Of a DNA stretch of 64,000 nucleotides, positions 1 through 12,588 are shown one piece after another. The stretch lies in contig OZ218951.1 of assembly GCA_965112735.1 (NCBI GenBank), positions 5,766,001 to 5,830,000 on the forward strand. Reading direction: 5' to 3'. Numbering within the stretch: position 1 is the stretch's first letter; each line of letters opens with the position of its first letter. The stretch is from Phaeosaccion multiseriatum. Taxonomy: Eukaryota; Ochrophyta, other classes. Below the pieces are notes generated by a model. It searched no databases and had not been told where the DNA came from. It saw only the letters and a program-made list of their open reading frames with translations. Position numbers and translations under genes: made by a program.

Positions 1-527
1 TCCGCAGAGCGGGGCAGCGAGAGGAGGGGGGGGGGTGGCGCTGGCAATGATGGCCGCGGTGCTCGGTGCCGCTGCGCTGAGTGCGGGGCCCCGTGTGGTG
101 TGAGGGAAGGGACGGATGGATGGACGGACGGACGGTTGTCGTTGCCGCAGTGCTGCTCAGACGAGAGCGCCGCAACTCATTTTTGGTTTTCGTTTCAGTG
201 CCTTGGTACAGTTACCAGCAGTTTTGGCTCATTTTCACTTGATACAATATTATGTACATGATGTGGTGTGTTACAAGTCTCCCTTTTTCCCAGTTAATGG
301 AGAAAAGAGAGGAAAAGTTTCCCGGGGGGAGGGCATCTTTTTTTTGAGCCACGGAGAGCAGAAGAGACGATTTTGGAGACCGCTGAAGCCGTAGAGCAAG
401 AGGGAAGAAGACTGCCGGTCGCGCTCGCTTAGCAGCGGTAGTCAGGAGGAGCGGCAGCGAAAGCCTTGGCTTGCTTCGAGTCCCGACCGCGAAGCAACTA
501 AACCAAACTGCCTCTTCCTATATAGCA
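1..527. other. Left flank, no gene seen
   Basis: No open frame here has recognisable protein character. The stretch is a G-rich start followed by mixed sequence leading to the ATG at 528. A TATATA-like string lies only a few bases before that ATG, too close to act as its TATA box. It probably holds the promoter and 5' leader of the next gene. Confidence 0.5.
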
Positions 528-2759
528 ATGAGCTCATTGCTGAAGGTTGCGCTGCTCCTCGCCGCGGTGGGAGGCGCGCGTGTCGCTGGCAGTACACCTC
601 CGGCCTCGAACGACACCAGCCCCGCCAATGAATGCTTGGATTTGCAACTCCCTTGGGGTGAGTGCGATGGGAGAGGCGCTTATGTCCGCTCCTCCTTCCC
701 CTCGCCCGCCCCCCCCGCTCGTCTGCCGCATCGACGCATCAACGCATCAACGAACGACTGATTTTACACTCTAACTTACATGTCTAACATCCTAACACGA
801 CAGCCGACTACCAACACGGGATGCTCCTGACGCGGGACGAGAACTGCCCCTCCAAGACGGACGACCCCGAGACCCGCGCCGAGAAGCTTTCTAATGCGTC
901 CAATGACGTTACGTGGTGCAATGTGCAGGGCCACGAGCTTTGTCGCTACTGCCTCTACGACCCGAACCTCTTCGATGCGGCCTTTCCCAACGCCACTCGA
1001 ATCGGGGACAGCCCTCCCGACCTGCCTTCGCTTCTCAACTCGACGGAGGAGATCGAAGAGCCCGGGAGCCCGACCGCTGTCAATGCGACTGAGCCAATCG
1101 TCACGCCCCGGGCCTGCACCTGTGCTGAGGCGCGAGCGGCGTACGTAGAGATGGAAGGCTGCCGTCCCTTGTCCGAGGAAGGCAGGCCCGAGCCGGAGTT
1201 CACAGGAGAAGGTGCGTATTTGGTTGCCCTCGTTTGCTGCCATTCCTCACCCCGCCGTCACCCTCGCCCTCGCCGCCTCCGCCTCGAGTCCATTTGAGTA
1301 TTTAAACGATTCCCTCCACTCACTCGACCATCCTCCCCCACTCCTCCCGCAGACTTTGGTCTTGCTGCGGACGCGCCTTTCCAGTGCATGCTTCCTAGCG
1401 TGGATGTGCCCCCCTGGAACGAGACGGACTATATCACCGTCCTCCCCAACGTGTACATCGACGACCCGTTGCCCATCGTTCGGTGCGTGGAGCTCATGGA
1501 CGTCGGACCCATGGCGATCGGCCTCGGTGAGTGGAGTGGAATGGGCGCGTGGCTGGCTGGGCGGGGGCTCTTCCTTCCCTCCCCTCCTCTCCCCCGGCCC
1601 GTCCCCACTGAACGCTCTCCGCCCTCCTTTGCTGCTTCCCCATTCCCTCGCTCTCGTTTAGTGACACCGCCTCTTGCCCTTGCCCCTTGTCCCCCCCCCC
1701 CCCCCCTCGTTCTTCCCCCCTTTGCCTCTGCAGGCATTGAGTTCGACCCTCGCTGCCCCACCGACCCCTCCACCGTGGCGGAGCTTCTCGGGGGCTGCGG
1801 CGCCACGTTCCGCCCCCTGTGCCGCGACTGCTTGCTCGACAGGGACCTCTATGTAGAGCATCTGGAGAGCGTCACTCCAGAGGGAGAGCTGTCACCTGTC
1901 AACGTGCCGGGGCTGCAGCGTGAGTGGCGGAGAGAGGGGAGGAGAGTGGCTTGTTGCTTAGCTATACCTACCTGCTTCGAGGAGCGAATACTGGTTTGCT
2001 TGTCCTCTCCTAGCGATAACTACAGAGTAGTGCGTCTTGGCTTCTTGGAGTCTTGCTTGCGTCGGTCCTCCTACTATCACTGCCTCACACTGCCTCACTG
2101 CCTCACTGCCTCAATGCTTCACTGCCTGCCCCCCCCTCCTGCCTGTCGCTCTCGCCCCCCCCTGCCCTCCTGCCCCCCCTCATTGTCCCATCGCAGCTTG
2201 CTCCTGCTGCACCCGCCTGATGGCCAGCCTGTTGTGGCCCGAAGGCGTGGAGGCCGGCAGCTGCACCAAAGACATTCCCGAGAAGTACTTGTCCTTCCTC
2301 ACCAACCCCCCTGCTCCATCCCCCTCTGAGGAGACGGCGGCGCCCCTCACTGGCGGGCTAGAGACTGCTGCCCCAGCAATGCTGGACGGCATGGAGACCG
2401 CTGCGCCCGCGGTGGGAACGACGGGCGGCACCATCTCGGCCGACAGCGTTTACGACGACGTCCCATGGGCGGGGGAAGATGACGACAACGACAAGGCCTC
2501 GGACGATGACGCTGCTTCAGACAGCGGCGATGAGGGTGGAGAGGGTGGAGAGGATGGAGAGGATGGAGAGGATGGAGAGAGCGACGACGAGGACGAACAA
2601 ACCCGGGCGGCGTCGAGCGGAGCCTTGGCCATGGCAGCGCTGCTGACAGTGTCCGATGCACGCTTCGTGCTGCTCGGGCACGTCATCCTCGCGGCGGCGG
2701 TAGCGTGGGCCGCTGCGGCCCTCGGGACGTCATTCTCGAGCTTCACGAGCGCGCCCTGA
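528..2759 (+). CDS. Secreted Cys-rich modular protein, C-terminal membrane or GPI tail
   Basis: Five exons: 528-657, 804-1211, 1353-1526, 1734-1919 and 2197-2759, giving 486 aa. The ATG at 528 opens a signal peptide (MSSLLKVALLLAAVGGARVA). Three later exons carry C-x2-C sites in similar settings (ELCRYCLYD, PLCRDCLLD and CSCCTRL), each with further Cys and a downstream acidic region. The last exon holds an Asp/Glu-rich stretch with tandem GEDGED units and ends in a hydrophobic segment with almost no cytoplasmic tail, as in a GPI-anchored or single-pass protein. All four introns are phase 1, so the internal exons are symmetrical and could be shuffled or duplicated as modules. No known family was recognised and the function is unknown. 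Exon joins are supported by continuous frame and consensus GT-AG ends. Confidence 0.72.
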
Positions 2760-3453
2760 TGACTGATGACCCGCCGCAAGAGGAGAGGCGAATGATCGAA
2801 GGACCGAAGGAGCGAGCCTCGCACACAGTGGTTATAACAGTGGTTGAGGGATGGAGGGAAGGACGGACAGGCGTGTGGTATTTGCCATCCGCTTCACCCT
2901 TGCTTTGTTGCTTCTTTTACGTGATTGCAACTGCTCGGGGAGAGAGAAGACGGGAGCTCCCGATACATACATGACGATACATGATTGCCGAATCCCGCGC
3001 CGAGGAAGAAGAGGGAAGAGGGAAGAGGGAAGAGGCAGAGGGACGAACGATTTGCTGAGTTGCAGCCAGCATCGCTCTTCGATAATGCTTAGACTACGAT
3101 AGATACACATCGATTGTAGATAGATTAGACGCTCCACAGAAATTTGAAAAGAAAGGGCTCTACAACGAATGCGGCCCTCCTCTCGTCTTCTCCTTTATCC
3201 AATACAGCGGCCAACCAACTGCCGGCAACCATCCCACACACGCGCACACGCGCGCGCGCCCACGCCACACAAGAGATGTCACCAGCCACCCCCTGACCCT
3301 CGGGGAACACTCAATCAACAAAGCTGGGCACAGTGGGGATTTTATCTGTTTTTTATTACCGATTTACACAGACAAGCGTGTTCCTCCTTGGCAAAGAAGG
3401 GCCCTCGTGCAACACGCTGGTGTGGTTGGTGCTCTGCTCTGTCAACTGTGAGC
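2760..3453. other. Convergent intergenic region
   Basis: This lies between the stop of the Cys-rich gene and the stop of RPS19. It probably contains both 3' UTRs. A short GGAAGA-type purine run lies near 3003-3030. No gene is seen. Confidence 0.5.
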
Positions 3454-3921
3454 CTAGTCGTCCCCGCGAGCCACGGCCCCTGCGATGCGGTCGAGGTCCT
3501 GCTGCCCCACGCGGGACACGACGCGCCCACCGTTGTCGCTCCTCTCCACCACCTGATCAAACGCCGACAAATAAAACAAACAGATGGACAGATAGACACG
3601 TAGACAGGTAGCAGGGAAGTCGTAATAGAGAGAAGCAGGCAGACAGGGGGACGTCAGAGCAGTGCAGATGGAGAGGCACGGGGGAGGGGAAGTCTATTTT
3701 TCCCTCCCTCTTCGGCCAGGGGAGCATGGAGGGAGTGAGGCCGTCCCCGTCTGTCGCGGTAGGGTAGCATGGAAGGAGAGCGAAGGCAGCTGTCTCTCTC
3801 TCTCTCTCCACATCAGCGGAAGGAGAGCGATAGCCTCTATCTGTCTCTCCACGTCTGCGGTCGGTCCTTCACTGAGCCACTGCCAATCGACGCGACGCTG
3901 CTCGCCAGGGGGGGGGGCTGG

Positions 3922-3979
<58 letters not shown>

Positions 3980-5515
3980 ATTCTTCCTCTCTTTCTGTGT
4001 GCCCTCTGCCAGCACGACGTATCCACAACTGCCATCCTCCTCCTCCTCCTTCTGACGCGCAAAGTGCCCAGGTGCCGGCTCCCCAACACGCACGGCTTGG
4101 GCACGGCTGACGAAGGCAAAGCAAGGCCTGCTCCTCGCCCGCCGACGCCCCTCCCTCCTTCAGTTGCGCGAGAGGAAAGCACAGGCGGACAAGGCTCTGT
4201 GACCAGGCTCGGTGGCCGTCTGTCCTCATCAAAAGCAGCGCTCTGACGCCCCCCCTTCTCGCCTTCTCCTTCTCGGTCTCACACAAACCACACCGGCCGC
4301 ATGCCCATACACCTTGGTCTCCTCCTCCACATACTCGCCCCTTTCTTGTCTGGCGCTGTGCAACTCCTACACGCATCTGCCTCTCTCCCCCTTCCCCGCG
4401 GCGGCCAGACGGGCATCCCCCAGCGCCCCACAGAAACCAAGCCCGTCCACCGCGATGCAGCCTACCCTACCCTCGCCTGGCCTCCGCGCTGAAGAACCAA
4501 CTCTCCACGATGCACACTCTGAAGCAACTGAAGGAGGGGCCTCACTTGTGCTGCTGCTGGTGGGGCGTACGGGCCATACTCTACTTCCTCTCAATCCACA
4601 CATCCCCCCTCTTCCACAACGGGGCAAGTCGGACGAAGTGACACCCTCGTTCGTCCCACCCCCGTCCCACCTCCCCTGTCACTTCGTCCTTCCCCCCTCC
4701 CCTCACACACCGCTCACCCACCCCCAAAACACTGCACCACCGCTCCAGACGGGATGATCTCTCTGAGAAAAGGAGGTCAACTCCCTTCCCGTCGCTTCCT
4801 CCGTCGTTCGGATAGGCGCGGCCCCCACCAGCACCTCCTCTTCCGCCCGAAAGACACTGCCCCTCCCTCCGCCGGGGTCTTGCGACGCCACAACACACAC
4901 ATGTGTCCATGTGTCTGTCTGCCCTTACTCATCGTATCGTGTGCCCATATGCCTGTCTGCCACTACCTCACCTTGAGCTCCTCCAGCTGCTGCAGCACGT
5001 GTCGGATAATGCCTCCCGACGACTTGGCGTGCACGTTGGTGCATGCTCCGCGCCTGTTCTGCGAGCCGAACGCCTTCCTCAGGCCCCCCACACCGCGGTT
5101 GGGGCGGAGGTAGATCTTCCGTGCCACAGCCGCTGCAGGGATAGGGAGAGGGGTTCGCTACTTGGTTAGGGGACTCTGTAGTCCAAGCTTCCGTCCCCTC
5201 CCACCCCTTTCGTGTTGCTGGTACTGCTGCTTCAACGACGAAACTATGGAACCCCTCACTATTCTCGGCCTCCTCACCCCCCCCAAGCACACCCCTCCGA
5301 GGCTCACCTGCTCGGATGTAGTACCAGTCCGGGTCGTAGGGTGCAAGCTCCTTCTGTGTGCCCGTCTTGACGAGATCAGTCCACACGGGCAGCTCGAATC
5401 GCCCTGTGTTCTTCAGGTGCTCGGCGTAAGCCTTGATGAAAGCAGCAGGGGCCACATCACGCACGGTGATGCCGCGGGCCTCCTGCACGTACTCCTCCTG
5501 TGCTTCATCCGCCAT
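3454..5515 (-). CDS. RPS19: 40S ribosomal protein S19 (eS19)
   Basis: Three exons on the minus strand: 5308-5515, 4972-5132 and 3454-3552, giving 155 aa, the usual length for eS19. Exon 1 begins [20 protein letters not shown] and contains DPDWYYIRA. Exon 2 continues with [15 protein letters not shown] and [20 protein letters not shown]. Exon 3 supplies the conserved end, with the QQDLDRIAG signature. Phases join as 1 and 0. The protein is a structural component of the small ribosomal subunit needed for 18S rRNA maturation. The last exon is 1.4 kb from exon 2, across an intron full of simple repeats, and would be missed without homology. The gene is divergent from the large low-complexity gene that starts at 6025. 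Confidence 0.93.
3921..3979. repeat. (GT)n microsatellite in RPS19 intron 2
   Basis: A nearly pure GT run with one interruption, inside the 1.4-kb intron 3553-4971. On the sense (minus) strand it reads CA repeats. Pyrimidine-rich stretches and TC runs (around 3790-3810) lie nearby. Confidence 0.9.
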
Positions 5516-6024
5516 GATTCACAGTGGGCTGAACAACAAAAGGTACGGGAGGGGTGGGGGACGGGTAGAGGGAGGATTAATGAACTGAGGCAGAACAAAG
5601 GGAAGGCGTGAATGGAAGACGACCTTCTTTTTCCGGAAGCTTTTCCCTACTTTTACTACGGTGGCTGCCGCTCGTCCGATATCACTGCCTCCCTTCCCTG
5701 GCCTGGCCCTCTCTCTCTTTCCTCCTTCCCACTCTTCCCGGCCTCCTTCCACTCTCGGGCCGCCGCCCCCTGCAGCGCAAGGCGCTCTCTTCTCCCTCGG
5801 CCTCACCGCCTCTCTCCTCTCTCCTTTTTCTCCCCTCGCCCTGCTCTCCTCCCTCACCTCTGTGTTTACGGTGTGAGGGCCAATCGCATGGCCGACACAC
5901 CCCGGGGTAGTATCCGGTGCCAGTGTCATGGACAGACATATGTCAGCAAAATCCAAAACGCCAAAATTCTCTTCTCCGCCGCGCTCCCCGGCTCCAGCCC
6001 AGGAGCCTCTGTATTAGCTCTAGG
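5516..6024. promoter_or_regulatory. Divergent promoter region, RPS19 / low-complexity gene
   Basis: This 509-bp spacer separates two head-to-head start codons. It is strongly pyrimidine-rich on the + strand (5690-5860). No TATA box was recognised. Bidirectional promoter function is inferred from the layout. Confidence 0.45.
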
Positions 6025-7547
6025 ATGTCGGGCTATGGGGATATCTGTTTGGCAAATTCTCCTCGCTCTCTCACCTCTGTGCACTCGGCGGACGGAGAGG
6101 AGGAGAGATGCCGGGCCCGCCTCGCTCTCCGAGAAAAGGCTTTGGGGGTGCCGGCCGTCACGCCGCCGAGCCTTCAGCAGCAGCGGCTGCCACAAGGACA
6201 GGAACTTGAGGACTTGCTCGCCGACGAGGGCTTGGGCCACCGTATTCGTCGAGACAGCAGGGGAGGGGAGTATGATGCAAGTTGGCGGCGGCATATGCGG
6301 AGGGAGAGCAATTTCATAGTCGACAATACTTTCGGTTCAAGCTCTGACCTCCAGGACAGCAGTGTGCAGCAGCAGCATCAGCAGGTGAACGAGGGTGCGG
6401 GGAGCGGGGGAAGAGGTGGTGCCCGTCGCGATCTGATCCGGCCCCGCCGCAGCATCGGAGCCGGAGCAACAGCGGCACCAGCGGCACCAGCAGCGCCAGC
6501 AGCAGGGGCAGGGAGCTTGACGGGCACACCCTCACTGACCACGGGTACGGGAAGCACTACCCTGTACTCTTCCTCCATTCCCACCACTGGAAGCACTTCC
6601 GTCGCGCTCTCCCTCCGATCGGGCGTGGACCTGCTTGCCTCTCCTTGGAAGGACGTGGAGAGCATGGCTCGTTTGCTCTGTAGCAGCAAGTCTTCCCCCA
6701 ACCTCATGTCCGCGACTATGAAGGACATGCCCAAGCTCGTGGCTGAAGAGTACAAGGAGATGCAGAGCATCAGCCATCTCTCCCCCACTCTCCAGAGAGC
6801 CTACAAACCCACTCATTCCATCCTGAGCACCGTTCCCTCCTGCTTCCAAAGCGAGGTGCCTAGCCTAGAGCTTCACTCCCAATCGCAGCGCCACTTTGTG
6901 CAGAGGAGCCAGGTCCTCGGGGCCTTCGCTCGCTTCGCCCATGAGCTGCCATCCAGGGGGGAGGCGCTACGCGGGGGCGGCACCAACACCTCCTTCCACA
7001 ACACAACGTACACGCACGACGTACTCACGCACGCGCACGCGGGGAATGAGGGGAGGGCGAGCAGCAGCAAAAGTAGGACCCGGCCGGGGAAGCAGCAGCA
7101 GCAAGCCGAGAACAGGAGTCCCACGCACAGCCCTCCTCGTGCGGAGATCGCAAATGTCAGTGCGACGACGAAGACGACGACGACGACGACAGGCACCGGC
7201 AGAGGCTTCCTCTACACACACGACCTTCCCCGGGCCGTGCGGCTTGTGGAGCCCCGCGTGTCGGAGAGGGCGGTGGAGGAATGGATGCTGCAACACGGCT
7301 ACTTGCTCAGGGGGCAGCAGGTTGATGGTGGTGGTGGTGGTGGTGATGATGATGATTACGGTGGACCAGCGCAGGACGAGGAGGGCGGGGAGGAGCGGCG
7401 GCAAGTACCCCGGTGGCAAGCCCTCGGTTTTGTGGAGTTCGAGGTGGTGGTGAACAGTCTCTGCAAGGCCGCCGCAGACAAGGAGAAGCACGGGGGAGGG
7501 GGAGGGCAGAGGAGGGGCGAGGGCACGGCTGAAGGAGAACAAAAGAC

Positions 7548-7622
<75 letters not shown>

Positions 7623-10474
7623 GCGGCGGCGGCGGCGGAGGCTGCCCCTAGAGGAGGCCCCCTCCTTCGGCTTTTGGGCCGCTCCCAAGTCGCCGCTCCC
7701 GTCGCCGCACTCGCCCGAGAGAGGACTGAATCGGACCATGAGCGCGGCCCTGTTGGGGAGGGAGACGGCGCCCCGGGGGGGGGCTCCGAGCGCCAGTCAA
7801 GCAGAAGGGTTTTCGAGTCGAGAAGGATGGAAAGGCAAGGCCGCAGAGGCGGTGGGGGAGACAGCGGACATGCTCCGCGAGACGAGCCCTGCCTACCTCA
7901 TCCTCCTAAGGCAGCAGCAAGGGGCGTCCCTTGTGCCCGCTCCTGAGGCCATCGCGGATGGCACTGGAGGGACGCAGAACAGCGGCGGCCTGGAGGATGT
8001 GAAGATCGAGCCCGATATGCTGGTTCGACACCTTCGAAACATGGCGCGAATGGAGAGGGAGCAGGATGAGGCCCAGCGAGCCCGCGCTGTAGACCAGCAC
8101 AAGCAGCAGCAGCAGAAGGAGGGGGGGGAGCAGCCGCCGCCCCCGGGAGGGTCCATCTTCGATCGCCTGAGTAAGACGCAGCTGCAGCAGGCCGCAGTGA
8201 GTGACGCCGCCCACCCGCGAGACTCCGACCCGCACGAGAAGGTGCGTGGGTACAAGTTGGTACAAGTCACCCTTTGCATCCTTTTGCCATTCGATCTGCT
8301 GTTGTCTGTCTGTGCTTCAAGCCATCCCTTTGCCCCAACCAATACCTTGCATCTGCTGACGAACCAACATGTGAATATGTGAATATGTGAACAACTGTCA
8401 TGTAACTGCAACTGTAACTGCCAGGTGCTGCTGCGGAGGGTGCGGGGCTCGAAGCGCAAGGCCCGGAAGGACGCAGACGACAAGGTGGTGCAGCAGGTAC
8501 GTGGGTACATACGTAGTATATGGACACGGAGCAGGCCATATTCAGATGATTCGACCCCCAAACCATTTTTTCTTCCAGGCATGTCATGTCGACTTTGAGC
8601 CCGATGTTGCGGATCGATGTTGGATCATTGGATCGAACTGAACTGAACTGAGCCCATAGCCCACAGCTCAGCCGTCAGTCGCCGCAGTCATTCTCTGATG
8701 ACTTTGTTGCCTGACTCGCTCACCTAACTTCCGTTAGCCTACTAGCTCCCTTGCTCACTCACTCATTGCCTCGCTTGATTGCTTGCTCACTCACCCTCGC
8801 TGCCTTGCTTGCTCTCTTGCCTGCTCTGCCCTTGCTGCTTGCTTGTGCTTGCTTGCTCTGCTTGCAGATCTGCCGACAAGCAAGCCGAGTGACGCGCAGC
8901 CTCATCCAGGCACACCGCGCTGCTGAGGGCAAGGCCAGACGACAGGAGAGGACCCACTTCGTCGCCGTGCGGAGTATAGAGGACCGCTGCAGACAGATGG
9001 GCATTCGGGAGGAGGCCGCTTTGAGGCAGCAGAGCAAGAAGCTAGACAGGTGAGCAAAGGCAAGACTGGTGTGAGTGTGGGTGGGCGGCCAAGTTGTGAA
9101 GTCAAGAGGGAGGCCGGGAGTGAACTGATTGTGAGAGTGACTGACACGCCCCCATGAATGGTTCGACTAAACCCCTCCCCCCTATGGACGTCCCTCGCCC
9201 CTGCCGACATGCCTATGTGTGCCCCTGCCCGTATCCCTCTACATGTCCGCCTCCAGGGGGCGCATGCGGCACTCTCTGGAGCGCCAGAGAGGCTTGGAGC
9301 GGCTCCGAGCCGAGACGGAGCTGCAGTACAGGCAGAGCTACGCGAGCAGTCAGAGACTCGGCCAGGGGCAAGGGGCCCTGGCCTGCGTGTTCAACTCCAC
9401 AGTGCACCAGAGATTGCTCCACGACCAGCAGCAGCAGGAGCAGCAGCAGCTACTGGTGGCACAGCCACCGCCGCCAGACTGCTCGGGCAGCCCTACTGAG
9501 ATGAGCGCCTCAGGCACAAGCAAGAGGAGCTGCAGCGGCGAGCACAACAACGCCGCCGGAGCAGGAGCCATGGCACCCCCCGGGCGACAGCTGGCGGCTC
9601 AGGGTCAGGGTCAGGGTCACAGTCAGAGTCAGGGGCAGGGGCAGGGGCAGGGTGCGTCTGCCTTGCCCGTGAGCATTCTCCGCTCTTCCTGCCCGGCCTC
9701 CACAGCGGCTTCGGTAGCGACTGACGTAAGGGAGAGAGACGCCGCCACTGCCACTGAGGGAAGAAGCGACCCCAGGGAGCAGTGGGCCCCCGGGGGGGAG
9801 GGGAGTCTGGATAGCGGTACTGACGCTGCTTCGCTTGCCTCGGGATCGGTCACAGTCGTGCACACGTCGCAGGGGCAGTCTTATGGGCAGGCGTATGGGC
9901 AGGGGCAGGGTCGGGGGCAGGGGAGAAGCGAGGAGGATCAGTGGCGTTTTGAAAGCGGTGAAGGGGCGGAGGGACCGCAGGGGATGGCAGTGGATGGGGA
10001 GGAGCCGCTGACGCCGTGCTCGTCCCAGGCTCACACCAGCAGCCTTATGCGCTCGGGGCAGCCGGGGATGGCAGTGGACGGGGAGGAGAAGCAGAGGATG
10101 GCAGCGGATGGCTACCACAACGCCTCCGCCAACGCCTCCCTCAACGCGTCTCTAAACCCCACGCCGAGGCCCATGGGACAGGAGGGGATGGCAGCTGATG
10201 GGCAGGGGGGGGCAGCGGCAGATGGGACGGGAGGGGCGGGGGCGGCAGCGGCGGCGATACTGAGGCGCGAGGAAGTGGTGAGGGGCTCGGCCATCCTCGG
10301 CCGACAGAAGGAGCCAACAACAACAGCAGTAGCAGCAGCAAGTGTAGGGGGTGGGGGAGGAGGAGGAGGAGGAGGAGGAGGAGGAGGAGGAGGAGGAGGA
10401 GGAGGAGGAGGAGGAGGAGGAGGAGGAGGAGGAGGAGGAGGAGGAGGAGGAGCAGGAGGAGGAGGAGGAGGAGG

Positions 10475-10516
<42 letters not shown>

Positions 10517-11651
10517 AGGAGGAGGAGGAGGAGGAGGAGGAGGAGGAGGAGGAGGAGGAGGAGGAGGAGGAGGGGGGGGGGTGGGCGCGGCGAGAAAAAG
10601 AGAGACGTCGTCCCTCTCCCTCACCACCGGCGGGGCTGGTGGAGTGAGCGTGCCCCCCTGCTCCCTCAGGCTCAGGCCGGAGTCTCCTCTTCTCACTCGA
10701 GCGAGACTGCGCCGCGCCATGAGAGACGCCTTTGATGGAGAAGCGAGTCAGCGGCTGCAAGCACATGTGTGTCACGATTGCATCAAGGGAAAGTGCAATG
10801 TGCATCTGCTGTGGCCGCAGACCCGGGGGGACTCCGTCGCTCCTTGGGCATCCTCGACGCCCAATGGAACAGCAGGAGGAGGACGGGGAGGGGGGGAAGG
10901 AGGAGGTGGAGAAGAAGAAGAAGAAGAAGAAGAAGGAGGAGGAGGAGGAGGAGGAGGAGGAGGAGGAGGAGGAGGAGGAGGAGGAGGAGGAGGAGGAGGA
11001 GGAGGAGGAGGAGGAGGAGGAGGAGGAGGAGGAGGAGGAGGAGGAGGAGGAGGAGGAGGAAGAGGAGGAGGAGGAGGTGGTGGTGGTGGTGGTGGTGGAG
11101 GAGAAGGAGGAGAGGTGGTGGTGGCGGGAGGAGGAGCAGGAGGAGCAGGAGGAGAGGGCGGAAGAACAGGAGGAGGAGCAGGACGAGGGGGAGGAGTAAA
11201 CAGCAACAGTGGACCTTGGCACAGGAGCGGCGCCGTGAGCAGCACCACTGGAGGCCCGAGGAGCCCCCCCCTCGGGCTCATGCTCCCCTTTGACGGTTAC
11301 GACGGTTTCGCGACCGCGGCAAGCACCCCGGCGGGGATGCTCCACAGCAGGCCCAGGACGACGGGCAGCAGCCGGGGATCCCCGGGAGGAGGGATGCTCT
11401 CCCCCCCGGGGAACGGCGGTAGGCTTCAGGAGCAGGGGGGGGGAGGCAGGGCGGGGAGCGCGGGAGGGCTGAACCCGATGAACACGTCGTCGTTCTCTCT
11501 GCAGCAGCCCAGCGTCAGCGGGAGTGCGTGCGTGGCCATACGGAATGTAACGCTCCGAAGCCCCCTCGGGTCCAGGACGACGACGAGGACACCCCCCCTG
11601 GGTCTCGTCAGCCCCCCCCCATCCGCCCCACCCAACAGGACGAGAGGCTGA
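6025..11651 (+). CDS. Very large low-complexity coiled-coil protein, function unknown
   Basis: Four exons: 6025-8241, 8425-8496, 8868-9049 and 9257-11651, giving about 1621 aa. The first in-frame ATG is at 6025 (MSGYGDICLANS). Exon junction phases are 0, 0 and 2 and the frame stays open across all joins. The N-terminal half has Ser/Thr-rich and Ala-rich stretches, a charged segment near HDLPRAVRLVEPRVSE, then 24 Gln (7549-7620) followed by an Arg run. Small exons 2 and 3 and the start of exon 4 encode a basic, Arg/Lys/Gln-rich probable coiled coil (VLLRRVRGSKRKARK through RMRHSLERQRGLERLRAE). The rest has GQ repeats, four M-A-(V/A)-D-G units and two giant Gly tracts encoded by GGA repeats. 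No family was recognised. The long Gly tracts could be partly noncoding or misassembled. Confidence 0.6.
7549..7638 (+). repeat. CAG repeat (24 Gln) followed by CGG repeat (Arg)
   Basis: An uninterrupted CAG x24 run at 7549-7620 passes directly into CGG codons. It lies in exon 1 of the large low-complexity gene and keeps the reading frame. Confidence 0.92.
10351..10572 (+). repeat. GGA trinucleotide array 1
   Basis: More than 200 bp of GGA units with scattered GCA units (10452, 10479-10512). In the favoured frame it encodes poly-Gly with Ala; in the other + frame it reads poly-Glu, and on the minus strand poly-Ser or poly-Pro. Confidence 0.92.
10905..11112 (+). repeat. GGA trinucleotide array 2
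   Basis: A second long GGA array with AGA and GGT variants at its edges, in the same exon. It produces long spurious open frames on both strands. Confidence 0.92.
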
Positions 11652-12588
11652 GAGAGAGGCATATACATTGGCCGGGCCATATAGTCCTGAAATTCAAACT
11701 CAATCCCACACTCAAACTCAAATTCATCATGTCTGGCACGTTGTCCGACTGGCTCTCTCTCACGGGAAGCGTTGCTTTGAGTTGTGTGCAAACCGCACCG
11801 CACTGCACCTGCTGCGTTGCGTTGCCTTACATTGTTACTTTGCATTGTACTGCATGAGTCAAGGCCAGGCCCAGGCCCAATCGGAGGCGAGAGAGGAGTC
11901 TCTTCCTACATGTGTGGCAAGTGGCAAGTCTCCACCTCTATGGAAAGTCCTTCGGGCGCTGCGCAAGGCAAAGCCCTCTCCGGCCTCAATATACGCCGGC
12001 GTCGCCCCCTCTGGTGCGTGCGAGCTCGAGCTCTCTATCTCTCTCTCACACACACGCACCCGCATCATCACCATCACCGGTGCGGGTGAAGAGCGGAAGA
12101 GGGCCATGGAACTCTTTGGCTCAATGGAGCCTCTGTCTGTCCGCCTACACCCACGCGCACGCCCTCCCGTCAAGGGCCCGTCGTCTGTTCTCCTCCCTTG
12201 GAGTCCCTTGGAGGGCACTGGGGCAAGGGGAAGGCAAGGGAAGCTTAACCACGTGCGTAACCACCTAGCGGCACGTAGCAACACGTATAGAGGTGCAAGT
12301 CGACGTCACCCCATCGCCCAGTCAGACAGCCCACAGTCAGTACGTGCTGTCAGTTTGTACTTGATCAGCAGCCACAGCAGCCTGTACTTGGGTTGTCAGC
12401 CAACCCGTCAGCCCGTCAGCTCGCGGCCCCGGGAAGGAGGGAAGGCACGAGCACTCAGGCACTCAGACGCAGCCCCCTGAGGCGCACGCCCAGCCAGTCA
12501 GTCAACACAGTCAGTTAACCAGTGCTTGGTGTCAGTCCCCAGCCAACAGCCCGCCATTCAGTGACTCAGTGCTTGGCGTCCGTCAGCC
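11652..12588. other. Convergent intergenic region
   Basis: Between the stop of the low-complexity gene and the stop of the dynamin-like gene. Contains short direct repeats of the type CAGTCAG around 12310-12590. No convincing coding exon is seen. Confidence 0.5.

Noticed and set aside
518-524. TATATA as a TATA box for the first gene
   Set aside because: It lies within about ten bases of the start codon, which leaves no space for a transcript leader.
6013-6025. GTATTAGCTCTAG, also found in 18S rRNA
   Set aside because: Only 13 bases match and the flanks are unlike rRNA; taken as chance.
10152-11345. Long minus-strand frame of about 400 codons rich in Ser
   Set aside because: It is the complement of the GGA arrays of the + gene; apart from the repeat it has no protein character.
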